64,000 nt of DNA from Pocillopora verrucosa (lineage: Eukaryota; Cnidaria; Anthozoa; Scleractinia; Pocilloporidae): NCBI RefSeq assembly GCF_036669915.1, contig NC_089312.1, positions 16,121,317-16,185,316 of the forward strand. The letters run 5' to 3'. Shown here piece by piece: positions 21,601-33,272 of the stretch. Position 1 is the stretch's first letter. Each line of letters opens with the position of its first letter. Both the position numbers and the translations under genes were made by a program. Under the pieces are notes generated by a model. The model was not told where the DNA came from. It was given only the letters and a program-made list of their open reading frames with translations, and did no database searches.

Positions 21601-24600
21601 TCTGGGCCTTGTCTCCACCGCGACCAACTCGGGAAGCACAGCTAGTGAACAGGTGAGTAAAACAGGCATGTATAGACAATACTTGCCGATGTATACAAAA
21701 TTTCCACGTTTGAATTAATTTTAACTCTATAAGATGTACTGCATTTCGATTGAGTGTCGTAAAAACCACAAAAGACCCTATTACAACAATCACTGAATAA
21801 GAACAAATGAAATTATTGAAAGAAACTAATTCGAGTTGAGACCATAAAAATGAAATCGTGTGAACCGCAGGAAATGCGAGTGAAAAACTAGCGAACATTT
21901 CTAAACGGGTCTTTTTAGTTCCTGAGTCCTCCACTGATGTAATACAACAGGGTTTCAGTATTTGCTAGGCGAGTTTACCTTTGAATCATCTGATGCTAAT
22001 TGGCTGAGAGGAAGGTATACAGTCATTAAGGAAGTGGAGAGAGAGAGGAACCCATAATTTCTGTAAACAATCATAAAGCCAAGTCGAGGAAAACCAACGC
22101 AATCCTGGATAACTTTCTACAGCAAGTTCGGTGAAAAACCTTTATTGTTTATTAACCATTAAATAACAGATCCCCGAAAAGATAAAAGGCAATCTTTAGC
22201 AAAATCATAAAACGTAGAATCCGTCAGTGTAAAAGAAGCCTGCTATGACGAGCACTCGTACTGAATGAGGAACTGTATCAATGTGAGATTGACAGGTAAA
22301 CGTGCTGAAAATGTCTCACTCACGCTTATACAGGAAATTCAAGAGGGAAAATTTATCTGGGTGCTGTAATAGCTATCCAGTTTGTTCTAGTTTTGCTAAA
22401 CTTTGCTCTGACTTTGGTCGAGAAAACTCTAGACAAGTCAGATGCAAAACTTAAACCAATCACGATTTGGTCAACCGCTTTTCCCGCGTTTCAAGTTTCT
22501 CGAGTTTTAATTTGAGCTCTCGTTGGCGCGCTGCTATATTTTCCTGAGTTCTGATTGGCCGTTGTCAGTGCTTTGATTTGGTTTGAGAAACTAAATCGAA
22601 AACCGCTCTACTCGTCATCATCAAAGACCTTAAATCACAAACCTGAAATCAGCTGAGTTGAAAAATTGAGTAAAAGAGAAAGAGATTTCAACACTTACCC
22701 TCCCTCAAAAACGAAATTTACATATCCCAAGTCGTCGGCTGGTTTCTTGACTCGTTTGAACTTGAGGCAAGTGTGTCTCTGCCAGTGGCGCATAGCTGCA
22801 CGAGCTCGTCTCCTTCCTATCCTATCTTAAGTAAGATAAATAAAAAACCCACTGTATAAATTAGGAGTTCTTTCTTTCTAGATTGTACATTTTACACCTA
22901 AACCAGATGCGTTTACTCTTGAGGTGAGTCGTATTTGATCAACAAACAGAAACACAGAGTCACAAATTGATAATCTACGTTGGAGCGAAATCACTAGGCG
23001 TCAGACGTCGCTGTTCGAAGATACAGACTGAATTTCTCTGCTGTGTTTAATACTAGAGGTGAGAATTCTAAGGTTCCAAACAACAATCGCCGGATAGAGC
23101 CACGATATATACTTAATTGTTAAACAAATTCTCCCTAACGGCACCTTGGGAAATGTTTAGAGAACTGTATGGAGAATATGCATACAGATGTTATTGTGTG
23201 AGGTAAACGTTTCATTCCCTTACCTACTCCCTTGTCAAAATTATAGTACACTTTGGCGTTCGGCCAGAGATACATTTTGTCCTTAATGAGAGCCCGTTTG
23301 GAGCCTTGTTGCACGCTGTCGTCTTTCTTAATATTGCTTAGGAAATCATTTTGGTCAGGTGTCAGTATCATGTCGCCTTCAAAGTAGTCTTTTCCTAAAT
23401 TCTCCTCGCCTGCTGAGCAGCAAGAAAAACTTGTTATTACATTAAATTAATGGTTAAGGGCACAAGAACATTTCAAAATTTTAATATTGGAACGATGGAA
23501 TGTCTCGGACAACGCTTATATTTCTATTGTTTGGTTTGGTATAGCAGAAATGGCTCCTGCATCTTCTCTAACCTTCGACTCTCATGAGTAACCAAGACAG
23601 CATTTCCCCTCACATTATCGACAGAATATTAAACAGACAGGTTATGAAAATAAAGAAAAATATTCTCAGTAGATTCTTATTTGATCCAACACCAAATTCT
23701 CTAAACTAATATCATGAGAATTGCATGGCAGAGAGTAAAGAGAATTACAAATAAGATATAAGGAGTGAAAGGGTTAGGAGGTTTTTTTTCCTCCTAGAGT
23801 TCACTGAAAGTATACAACGAACCATTTACACTGTAAGGTAGACTCTATGTCGGTAGATTGCTTTGGTAGAAATACTTAAAGGATTAACCACTCAAAAACC
23901 TTTCAAAGCTGATGAACTTGCATTCAGTAACATAGCTTGGCAGATTTCTCGATACGCTTCTCGCAGCTTCGATCGACCTGAAGCGTATACGGCGGAGCTT
24001 GGAAAAATAATAGGGAAGGGGTGGGAAAGCAGTTTCTGTACCTATTTCGTCGCTATCCTGTTGCTGAACTGCGTCTTCCTCTTCCTGAGCCAGCGTTGCT
24101 CTATCAGTGGCAAGTTGGTTGGGTGTTTCTGGGGCACTCGCAGGCGAGCTAACATCTGCGGAATAGGGGTGGAGTTTTGGTGTTTCATCCATTGAATATT
24201 TTAACAGATTGTTGCTTACACTATTCATTCAACGCTTTTTTAAGGATTAATATATAGGAATATCGAACCAAATATAAGAAAAAATAGAAAACATAAAGGC
24301 TACTCGAGATGCCATCAGCTGCTTCTATTTTTGTATTTAAATTGTGGTGACAGTAATCGTAGAAAGTGAGTCGACCTCGTTACCTGTTACAAGAATGCAT
24401 ATGTTGAAGAGACTTCCACATTTCAGAGTATCGAAGAACTAAAATACATTTTATCATCTAAACTGCGGTTTCTTCAAGAATTCCTAGCTTTGACAAAGCC
24501 GTAACTTCACACGTATAAAATTAAGATAATCAGTTTTGACGCGTCACTCGCTTTTCGCACCGCTCTGTCAATTGGTGTTAATCGATATCTCTCTTGTTCG

Positions 24601-25152
24601 CTGCTCTCACTAGTGAGATATTGTGTAGAACACGAGAAAAGAAATTCGATATCCACAAGAAAAAGTGTATTATTTTTTGTTTGTTCATTCAATGTATGTA
24701 TAACGTTCCTGTAAATACAAGATAAAGAGTGAAACCTTTTCCCTCAGGAGCAGAGTTTGTTGTTATAATACACTTACCTCGTGAGTAAGACACATCGTCT
24801 TCTTCGTCATCTCCTTCTAAAATATTCGCGTCATCCTGGTGGTACGCTTCCTGTAACTGAGGTTTTATCTGGTTTTCTTTCAACACCATTGATCTGGAAT
24901 CAGGCTTGGAGTGCTTGGCTGTTCTTTCTTCCGTTTTGGTAAGAGAAGCCTTTTTTAGCGCGGTTGATTTCTTGGGAACCGCCTTCTTTTTCAAGATCGT
25001 GTGAAGATGACTGCTTTTCTTCTCGGCGTTTTTCTTGTGCACTTTACTTCTAAGGACTTTAACTTCGTGTTCGCGGAGTGGTTTATCCCACAATTCTTCG
25101 TCTACTGGGGCTTGGCTTGTTCCATGTCCTTTTGTTATGTCATCTTTATAAC
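18699..25152 (-). CDS. Astacin metalloprotease with ShKT tail (unit A)
   Basis: Minus-strand exons: 24778-25152, 24041-24155, 23224-23412, 22699-22816, 21457-21641, 19461-19679, 19052-19126, 18858-18974 and 18699-18760 (stop TAG). Most junctions are phase 1; the join between 22699-22816 and 21457-21641 is phase 2. The first two exons encode a Lys-rich then acidic stretch (ILKKKAVPKK; GDDEEDD). Next come the propeptide FEGD motif and LWPNAKVYY, the mature start. The zinc site is HELGHAVGFFHEHSRPDR (exon 21457-21641) and the Met-turn is SIMHY (exon 19461-19679). After a short linker, 18858-18974 encodes a six-cysteine ShKT module (CNLC end), common in cnidarian astacins. Predicted: secreted peptidase M12A. 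No signal-peptide exon is visible upstream of 25152, which suggests continuity with unit B. The last exon's acceptor is weak. Confidence 0.85.
19799..19823 (+). repeat. Truncated hammerhead-like / Penelope-type repeat fragment
   Basis: Short fragment ctctgacgaagggctagtgc matching the start of the conserved motif at 34462 and 40446, then broken by unrelated sequence. Confidence 0.4.
19868..21404. repeat. 47-bp satellite array inside an astacin intron
   Basis: About 33 units of the 47-bp repeat. The left part is strongly diverged and the right part (from about 20740) is nearly homogeneous, with variants such as gtgcacgacacatt and gtgcgcgagacactaacgca. It fills most of the 1.78-kb intron between the zinc-site exon and the Met-turn exon of the astacin. 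The gradient from diverged to uniform copies suggests recent expansion at the exon-proximal side. Confidence 0.95.
22360..22625. repeat. Probable interspersed repeat in astacin intron
   Basis: Sequence with repeated gattgg/ccaatc and tcgagaaaac/gtttctcgag motifs in both orientations, resembling the fold-back repeats common in coral introns. The ends are not defined. Confidence 0.35.
23570..23775. mobile_element. ~200-bp TIR element (ACCCTTTAAYTCCC family), copy 2
   Basis: Shares ends and interior with 6816-7014: catgagtaaccaagacagca, ttgatccaacaccaaattct, gagaattgcatggcaga and a gtgaaagggtt right end. It lies in an intron of astacin unit A. Confidence 0.75.
24601..24677. repeat. Single arm of the AAAATAATACAYG hairpin family
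   Basis: cacgagaaaagaaattcgat, atccac and gtgtattatttt match the right arm of 8370-8516. Located in an intron of astacin unit A. Confidence 0.5.
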
Positions 25153-25723
25153 CTGCATCCAAAATATTCAAATACCAACCTCAAACGAAATTTACGCACA
25201 GAAATATAAAAATATGCACACTAACGGTATTATTAAAAATCCTGCAGGATAATTATTTAATCATTTCCTTCATATTATTTCTTTCATTATATAACTGGCT
25301 CTGAAGATGGCTAGTATGAAAATAGTACCATCATCAAAATTCGATCTTTGACCCGTAATTGTATGAAGGTGCGGTCGAAAAGTCTTTTTTATCTGTTTTC
25401 ATTTTTTGGTTTCAATCGCAAACCGTACGCTTGGTAAAATGGTAGTACGATTTCCTCGAAACAATTCACATAATGACTGCGATTGCAGAAAAAAATTTAA
25501 AACGGTTAGTCTCGAACCCAGACCTCTACGGAACAGTTACATACCAGTCAATCATGTAGAACCTGGGTAATAAGTTTTATACCTTGTGGTTCGAGGTACC
25601 CAGGGATTGAAATTAAGGCTTTCTATGCAAGATTGTGACCCCAAGTTGTATTACGTTATTTAGTGTAACGATATCTTGGAACACCATCATCAATTTTTAC
25701 AAACAGAGTAACCATGACCAAAC

Positions 25724-28700
25724 CTGGGCAACTATACAGCAAATTTCCTTGTTTTATATCCAGGTCACTGAGCCCGACTCTCTGACCAATGGTTGCGGAC
25801 GTGTCTTGTATTGGTTCCAGAGTTTTTAATCCTTTACCCTTCGTAAAGAAGAATTCACCGTAGTGCATAACTGAGCCATAGTCGTATTCCACATCTCGAG
25901 AGTTCACAGTAGCTTTAGTTTCCTTTTCAAAGTTCTTTTGATAACCTGTCAAAAGAGGGAGAAGCTTTCAACACTTTACGACACCACGGCAATTTGTAAG
26001 TGTGTTTCTCATACTGATCTAAAAGACAGGAAATGGGGAGGAGGGAGGTTGAAACCAAAAAATTCCAAAAGTTCGATCTGGAGTAAATTCTTCTGAATAA
26101 AATCGCGGTAAGCTAAAGACGGGAGCTAGTAGGGGTTTGAGGACGCATGCGACCCCCTACCCTACCCCTCTCTTTTGTCAAGATTTATATATTCATACCG
26201 AGAAAAATCCTGGCATCTCCGTGAATGCTATTGAAAAAACACTGAAATCGTTTTACGCCCCTTAACGGCAAAATCTTGCTTACAAACGTAACTAAAAGCT
26301 CACACCCGTTGAGCTTACGCCCATGAAAGTAGGATTCGGATTGTTTACCGTGTTTGGTCCCTACACTGCAACCAGCAGTGATAAATAGCCCTTACACCGC
26401 AACCAGCAATCGGGACAAGATTATCGTTACACCTGTGCTAATCCGGCCTAGTATACTCGACTAGGCGGTTATAGTGCAACTGTTACCTGTCTAAAATTTC
26501 TTCCACACTCACCCATTTCAATATTTCTCCACTTAATTTCAACGTACTGATCACGGTCCGGTCGGCTATGCTCGTGAAAGAATCCCAGAGAATGGGCAAT
26601 TTCGTGAACAAGGTTACCGTGTTTGCAAGTAATGGAGCCATCTGCGTTTCCGACTGAAATCGTCTGCTGGCCGCCAATACGTCCCACATATGAGGAGCAT
26701 CTGAGGGCGAAAAGATGAAAAAAAAGAAACAAATTCCTTGCAAATTGGCTCTTTAAAGTTAAACACACTTGTGACCAGACCAGGGCGGAAACCCGAAGTA
26801 AATGTCGTTGCCTTCGAGGGTAGCGGTTGTTTGGGCACTCGACAGAAATAAAGGCGGATAAAGTGTTGCACTCACAATAAAATAACGATGGGGTTTTATT
26901 ATTTTTGCTTTAAAATATGATAGTTTATCACCGCAACTTTCCGTTTACGCTGTCAATGAAAAGAGAATGGGAAAAATGTGATTACGATACCAAATTCAGG
27001 CTTAATAGATTTAGTTACATCAGGATAAGCTTCGTACGTACCCTACCTCGTAGACAAATTCTACATAATCCTGGTCGGCGTCGTTTTTAGGTCTAAACGT
27101 CAGGCACGTGTTGTCACCCCACTCTTGTATTGCTGAATTTATGTAACCTTGACTCTCTGTACCTGTATGATGGTCAGCATTAGAATCGTGTTGGTTCCCA
27201 AATCTTAAAATTAAATCCACTCTCAAGCATTTTAATAAATCACAGATATCAATCGCAATATTTGCCTGCATATAGGATTCTAATCCCGCTCTCTCTTCGA
27301 TCAATGTAACTTTTAATGTTGTTAACACGACCATCAGCCAAGTAAGGGGTCGAAAGAAGGTGGCATATATTTATTTCTAGAGGTTTCAAGACGGTATGGG
27401 AGGGGGAGGTGGAGGGGGGAAGAAGAGCAAACGTAAAGTTCTGGGCGGGAGGCTCATTAGAGAAGAGAAGAATAATATAACATCACAGTAACCTTGAGTT
27501 ACAATTAAGGTTAAGATCTAGGGGTTAATGGTGGTGCATTGCACTCACATCCCCAAGTAATTTCATAAGTGATTTCATAAGCCGTCACCTAAACCTCTTG
27601 CTCCCTTCGAGTGTCGGGACGATTTCTGTTTTGCCCACCTTCTTTCCTTTTTCGAACCTAAATTTGCTGGCCCGTAGCTTCGTTCTTATGGTCTTTGTGT
27701 TTCCCCCACCCTTAATTATCATTGAGGCTAAAAATTGATTGTATACTTTCAGTCGATGAAATAACACTTTAGACCTTTACCCTCTGCTATTTTGTTAAAC
27801 ATAACGAGCCCAAAATAGATCCTCAGATTTCGCCCCCTATCACATAACGGAGGTGAATTATGAGAGATGCATACGGACGCGTACCTCTTTCAGGTGTTCA
27901 GTTGATTTGAAAAATAGGGCGATAATACTGGCAGAATGACGCAAAAAAAGCTAGAAAGATTAAGGGGAGATTGTTCGCCTCCCTCTTTGGTGCACTCTGA
28001 CACTTTTACCCCGTTATATATTAAAAGAGAGCTTGGAACAAACAAAAAGCAAAACAATTTGAAGCGCCTTGACAAAATGAAATATTTTTTGTTTATATGA
28101 AAAATTTGTAAGAGGCAAAGGGCTTAAAACTGAGGCCACATTTAGGACAGGAGACCTCTCTACTAAATCTGCAAAGGCCTAGAGAACAAACGCTTTTGCT
28201 TGTTTTAAGATAGCTGATTTTACTTACTCAGATCACTAGCAAGCGCATATGGCACCACACCATTAGGCCACAATTTTCGTTCATCTCTTATAAGTGCTCT
28301 GGCTTGGAGAATGTTTCTTCCCCGAGAGGCCTTTATGTAGTCTCTAAGTTGTTGGGTTAGCTTTATGTCTCCCTCAAAGTAATCCATTCCAAGATTTAAT
28401 TCTCCTAATGTTGCTGGAAAAAGTGGCATTAAAGAAAATGTTACCGTAGTCGTATCACATCTACCTGTTTATGGACTATTCGTCTTTTACCAGGCATGCT
28501 GGTCAGGTAATATCACTGTGTAAGCTTCTTACAAGATGGTACACCGGACAAACACTTATCGCTAGGAAAATCATAGCAGGAAATGTATATTGTGTTAGTT
28601 TTGGCTCGTTCACCCAGTAGAAAGAGTAGAAACTAAAGGATTTAAGCAATTTTTTGCGTCACCATCTATCATATTGATGGCGACGATGATGACGCTGCTG

Positions 28701-29391
28701 ATGAGGATAGCTATGTCGATGACATAACAAAAAATGGCGATAATGACAAAGATTTTCGGTATGCGGTTATCTTTACGATTGCACCAACATTATTTTACTA
28801 TTAGAGTAAAGCAAGTAACGAGCTATCGTTCACCTTCCATTTCTTGGTCATACATTTTCAGATTCGCGGGGTCTATGGATGGATCCAAATCTGTAGAATT
28901 GTCTGGTTCACTTAAAGTGGCTGAGGGAGAAAAAAAAGCTCATATGCATTACTACTTTAACGTAAGGTAATATTTTAGAAGCAAATGCACCCCGAAAGGA
29001 CTGTGTCACGAATAAAGTTTGTTATATGTTTTAATAAATGCAGTTACAATCAAGCAATTTCTTTAAAATGAAGAATTAAAGGCTTGTACACTAGGTAAAT
29101 TGAGCAAGGAAATTATTGCTTTCATATTACTTCCTGATACTAAATATTCTTCTCAAGTCCTCCATCCTGGCTTTATTTATCTTCCTTAGAGTATATATAG
29201 TTTTTCATTCTTCAATTCATTTTCTTTATTCCTGCTCGGTTTCAGCCGGATTAATCGGCTCGTGGCTGGAGCAGGAGGAGTAACCACACGATTAAAACAA
29301 TCTACAACTATACAATGTTTACACTCTTACCTCGGCATATGAAAATGTTTTGCATTAACAAAACAAAAACTGGAAGGCCTAAAACTCTCAT
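25724..29391 (-). CDS. Astacin metalloprotease (unit B)
   Basis: Minus-strand exons: 29331-29391 (ATG), 28834-28920, 28228-28413, 27042-27162, 26513-26700 and 25724-25945. The first exon encodes a hydrophobic signal peptide (MRVLGLPVFVLLM). The second is a short acidic pro-region. The third carries the propeptide FEGD motif and LWPNGVVPY. Then come YVEFVYE, the zinc site HEIAHSLGFFHEHSRPDR and the Met-turn SVMHY. Junctions are phase 1 except the phase-2 join between 27042-27162 and 26513-26700; splice borders fit, and exon sizes match units A and C. Predicted: secreted zinc endopeptidase of family M12A. The final donor at 25724 (CCAG/gtttgg) is weak. Without splicing the frame stops at 25656; with splicing in phase 1 it can join the exon at 25152, linking B to unit A. 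Confidence 0.88.
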
Positions 29392-30836
29392 CCTTTCCCT
29401 CCTGTTCCTTGAGAGCACAAAACAATGACCAAAAACATTTTAAAAAATTGGTTGATACATTAGTAATTGCACGATTGACAGACAGCTCGAATTTGAGTAA
29501 TTCTCAACAGTTCTGATTGGTTGGCCTGTCCCATGAGAACTTTCTTTTAACTGAACTGCATCAATTGAACAGTTGGAGAGTCAATGAAAATAATTAAACA
29601 GAAAATGGGGGAGGGAGGGCAAGGGGTTTTATGCGGCTTCAGGATGGAACCGAAAAAATTAATGAAGTTAACAGTAGCACATTCTATATTTCCCACAAAT
29701 ACTCGTTGAACCATTTCAGAAAGTACTGTGCGTTTACGAACTCAGGTTTCGGTGCAATACAAACTCACTGAGTTTGACCAAATCATTGAAAAGAAAAAAA
29801 AATGAGTATTTCAGAACTCGATTAGTTCTGTTTATTTCTCGAGTCGGTGTTTTTATTGTACTTCTCAAAAGCGTAAAAATAGAAAGACAACAAAAGCGCT
29901 GGTACCAAATGGTGCTCGGCAGAGTAAAAACTGCAGGTATCATTTAGCCACTAAGCAGGCAAATCACAATGAAAAGAATGGAATTTTGGAACGACTTCCT
30001 ACGGAATTTCGAAAACAAAATCCAAATTGGAAAAAATGAGTATGTCTTGAAAAAACGTTATTGTGTAAATCCCCTATAGGCATTGATTTGCCTCAAATGA
30101 TCGTTGAAAGATTTTTCTTGACAGATGGAGCCACAAGGAATGTCGAATATAAGATCATTGCCATTTTCAGGCGTAATTGATCACTGACAGTTAATTCGCC
30201 TCATACATGATAACTTCAAGCATAAAGTGTGGGACTATAGTAATATAACAGTTAAAATTGCAGTTGAAATACGGTGAAGCACAGCCATTCAGCGAATTCA
30301 TAGAAATTACGAGTCCATTTAATTTGGAACCAACATATATTTCATAAAAAAAATATGAAGATCAAAAGGGCATCTTACCTGCTAAAAATTCAATTTTCTT
30401 TCACCTGCACCGTGGATATCTGAAAGGGAAGTTTTCCCTTTAAGATTTTCGTTTTAGAAAGATGGTCCACAAAATAAAAGAGAATGTATGGAGCGTAAAA
30501 CAGCAAACAACGCGATTGGTTCACCAGCAATGTTTTTAAGCAGGTACTGGTTCATGCTTGAGATCACTTACGACTGGTATCCCATTGTAGGGCCTTAAAG
30601 ACAATGTCTAATTTAAGCATAAAATGCTTGCATTAAGCTTTCTTATTGTCTTGTCTTAAAGGGTATAAAAAATGCTCACACGACATAGGCAATGCTAGTC
30701 ATGTGAAGTAATTGCTTTATCAAGTTATTTATGTCCTATAGTTATGAAATCAAAGTGGAAAAGCATTTCGCTGAACTAGAGGTCTTAGGTCAGGAGGCAA
30801 ATTCAAGCTAATGATACCCAATACTGATATATTATG

Positions 30837-31217
30837 TCATAGAATTATTTGGCACCGACTTGCTGAGATATAACAAAGTTTTAAAGCTGTCTCAATAGTG
30901 ACGTTAAACAGCATGTCGATTTGAAAAATAAAGTGACAGTTATGTTGAAGATTCGCAGATGGTCTCAAACATTGGACGAATGGAATGGTGGTAGTCCCCT
31001 CTTCTTCATTACAAGTTGGGGCAGCGTTTAGCTTAAGATAACTACATGATTCTTCATGTACCGTTAGCATAAGATTTCCGCTCTGAGAATACGCTAAATA
31101 GTCAATTGCGATGGTAATTTGTAGAAACATCTTAGAAATTTGTAAAGTTTTAAACCATACGTGTTGAGCCATTGTTCTGCACATGAAACGTTTTGTTTCA
31201 CCGCATTCTCGTTGCAA
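30837..31217 (-). CDS. Unrecognised ORF, possible exon
   Basis: A 126-residue frame with balanced composition and five cysteines in its central part (for example NLMLTVHEESCSYLKLN; PTCNEEEGTTTIPFVQC). It lies downstream of astacin unit C on the same strand, so it could be a 3' exon, a separate small gene or chance. No family was recognised and no clear splice partner was found. Confidence 0.25.
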   Translation of the reverse strand: MQRECGETKRFMCRTMAQHVWFKTLQISKMFLQITIAIDYLAYSQSGNLMLTVHEESCSYLKLNAAPTCNEEEGTTTIPFVQCLRPSANLQHNCHFIFQIDMLFNVTIETALKLCYISASRCQIIL

Positions 31218-31869
31218 TCGCCGTTGTACCTTAACCCCAACACTATTGATTTAAGACTTATTTTATTTCCTCCCCGGCTGATAACTTTATAACTTGCTAG
31301 TAGGTTTAGTTTTCCCGGGTGCTCACGAATGGAGCCTTTTTAAACATAGTTACAAATGGTAGGTGGTACATTCTCTTTAATCTTATAGGTGAGGTTAAAG
31401 ATTTTCTAGCTTATTAATTGAAATTACCAAGATTTCACTTTCTAAAATAAGAAACATTTTAAAAATATGTTTTTTCAAATTTCAATTTTATCTTTGCAAT
31501 GATTCATGGGCGAATGGTAACGATTAAGAGGCGAAACAGTATTTTCTTTCATTCTTTAATTACACCTGATATTAATGAGGCTGAAGTTTTAATTTTAAGC
31601 GTTAACTATATCAGCCTGTCTCCTAAATCCGCATGCGTAATAGGCTCCACAGTGTCTGAAGTGACTCCAAATTCAGGTTGTTCGATTTCTTTTACACGTT
31701 TTATCAAAGACCGGCCGGACTCTGCATCACATTACTTGACTCCAACCACTGTCGATCCTTTAAGAGAGTTTAGAAAGGCAACACGTGAGAAAATTGAGTC
31801 CCTGATGTTCTGTTCAAAGTTTACTTAATTCTCGTCTGAGTATCAGCTGTCTTGAAAAACAAGTATTCT

Positions 31870-32052
31870 TCAGTGACCACATAAACTTTGATCTCCACCA
31901 TAAACAGTATATATGAACTTATGACATTGACCGTGTTTTGACCTTTGGAAAGTTGTCTTCAAATTTGCCAAAAGTTCGACTGTTGAGGCCGCCATACAGT
32001 TTTGAATATGCTTCGCACTCTGGCCATTTACCTTAATCGTAACAGTCTCCAA
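31870..32052 (-). CDS. Unrecognised short ORF
   Basis: A 60-residue frame (METVTIKVNGQSAKHIQNC, ending GGDQSLCGH) on the same strand as the ORF at 30837. It may belong to the same unknown or decayed gene. No motif recognised. Confidence 0.2.
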   Translation of the reverse strand: METVTIKVNGQSAKHIQNCMAASTVELLANLKTTFQRSKHGQCHKFIYTVYGGDQSLCGH

Positions 32053-32486
32053 CCTATCTTTTCCATCTCGTGACGTTCGACTTGAGCAAGTATGAGCTAC
32101 ACTTCAATAAAATAACGATATTTTATTTTTGGTAAACAGGACAGCAGCTGTTTTTGAGCTGTTTTTACTGGCTTGTTTTCAAAATGGCGGTGTCCATCAG
32201 TAGTGGAATTTTCAGCATGTTTGCAGACAATTTTCAAACGTTAGGAAACTCCTCAAAATCTTAAAACTGCGGTAGATAGTTTATTTTCATGGATACTTTC
32301 AAATGGTGGCGATAAAGATCCATGGTTTCTGAAGCATACTTCTCCATAGAAGTCTCATATTCTTCGTCTCATCTTCTCTACAGTAATGACAATCGATGTC
32401 AGTTATCGCTGGCCAGACCAGTTCAGTCATGAAGAGACATTAATGAACTCGCAGACCAGATCCTCACTCCTTACAGACCAAGCTCC

Positions 32487-32608
32487 GGTTGATCGAAGGG
32501 TGGATAAGGCTACCAACTGGATAAATCTCTATCCGTTGGATAGCACAAAACGTTTTGGTAACACTTATCCACTGAACAGCGTTATCCACCCTTTGAGCAA
32601 CTGGGCCG
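32487..32608. mobile_element. Fold-back MITE with GGGTGGATAASGCT arms
   Basis: The left end gaagggtggataaggct pairs with the right end agcgttatccaccctttg; ctctatccgttggatag and cacttatccactg are internal repeats. About 120 bp, non-coding. Confidence 0.75.
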
Positions 32609-33009
32609 GGATCCTCTGTCCTTATCCTATTCCAAATGAAATATATAGTGAACTCTTTGAAGTACTTGAAGAGATCATTTTTGTCGGTCATTCTGGTGAA
32701 CAGTTTAAAATATAAAACAGACTATTCCCTCCACCAAACAGAAGCGATACAAAATTTTCTCGACAGCTTATTGCCCTCCCATGATGCGACTTCGTTCCTC
32801 ACTGACTGCCCCACCCTCATCTCCTCTTCTCTTCTCTTTACTTCCCTTCTCTACCCCTTATTCTCCTAAATCTTCCTCATTCTCCTTCCTCTTCGTTATC
32901 CCAGACTCAAAGTGTCGTGCCCAAAAGGTTTCTCACCAGCCAGCTCACTTATATTAGCTTGAACTCGGCTTGCTATGCTAATAAAATAAGCAGTTTTCAA
33001 CTAGGTGTA

Positions 33010-33110
33010 ATAGAAGCAAAACCAAAGTAATTACAACCGATAGTCCAAGCAAAGGAAAATATCACAATGGGTTAATGAGGAAGCGCGGGAAAACACGAAT
33101 AGCATAGTTG
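33010..33110. repeat. Interspersed repeat fragment (aaccaaagtaat family), copy 1
   Basis: aaccaaagtaattacaacc, ggaaaatatcacaa and gcgcgggaaaacacg are partly shared with 58990-59130. Ends are unclear. Confidence 0.4.
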
Positions 33111-33272
33111 CATGCATTGATTTAAGTTTTTCTGCTCATTGATTCAAAGGAAGGCACAAGTTTTCTAGACCTGCATCGCACTACGCAAATCTAAAAAACT
33201 TGGAAATATAAACTAAAAAATCATTCTACGCAAATTAAGCGATGAAAAAGATTAACACAATACGCTGCTCAC

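Noticed and set aside
25480..25565. Possible tRNA or SINE head (box-B-like gggttcgagact on the minus strand)
   Set aside because: Box A is weak and no cloverleaf could be drawn; left out of the feature list.
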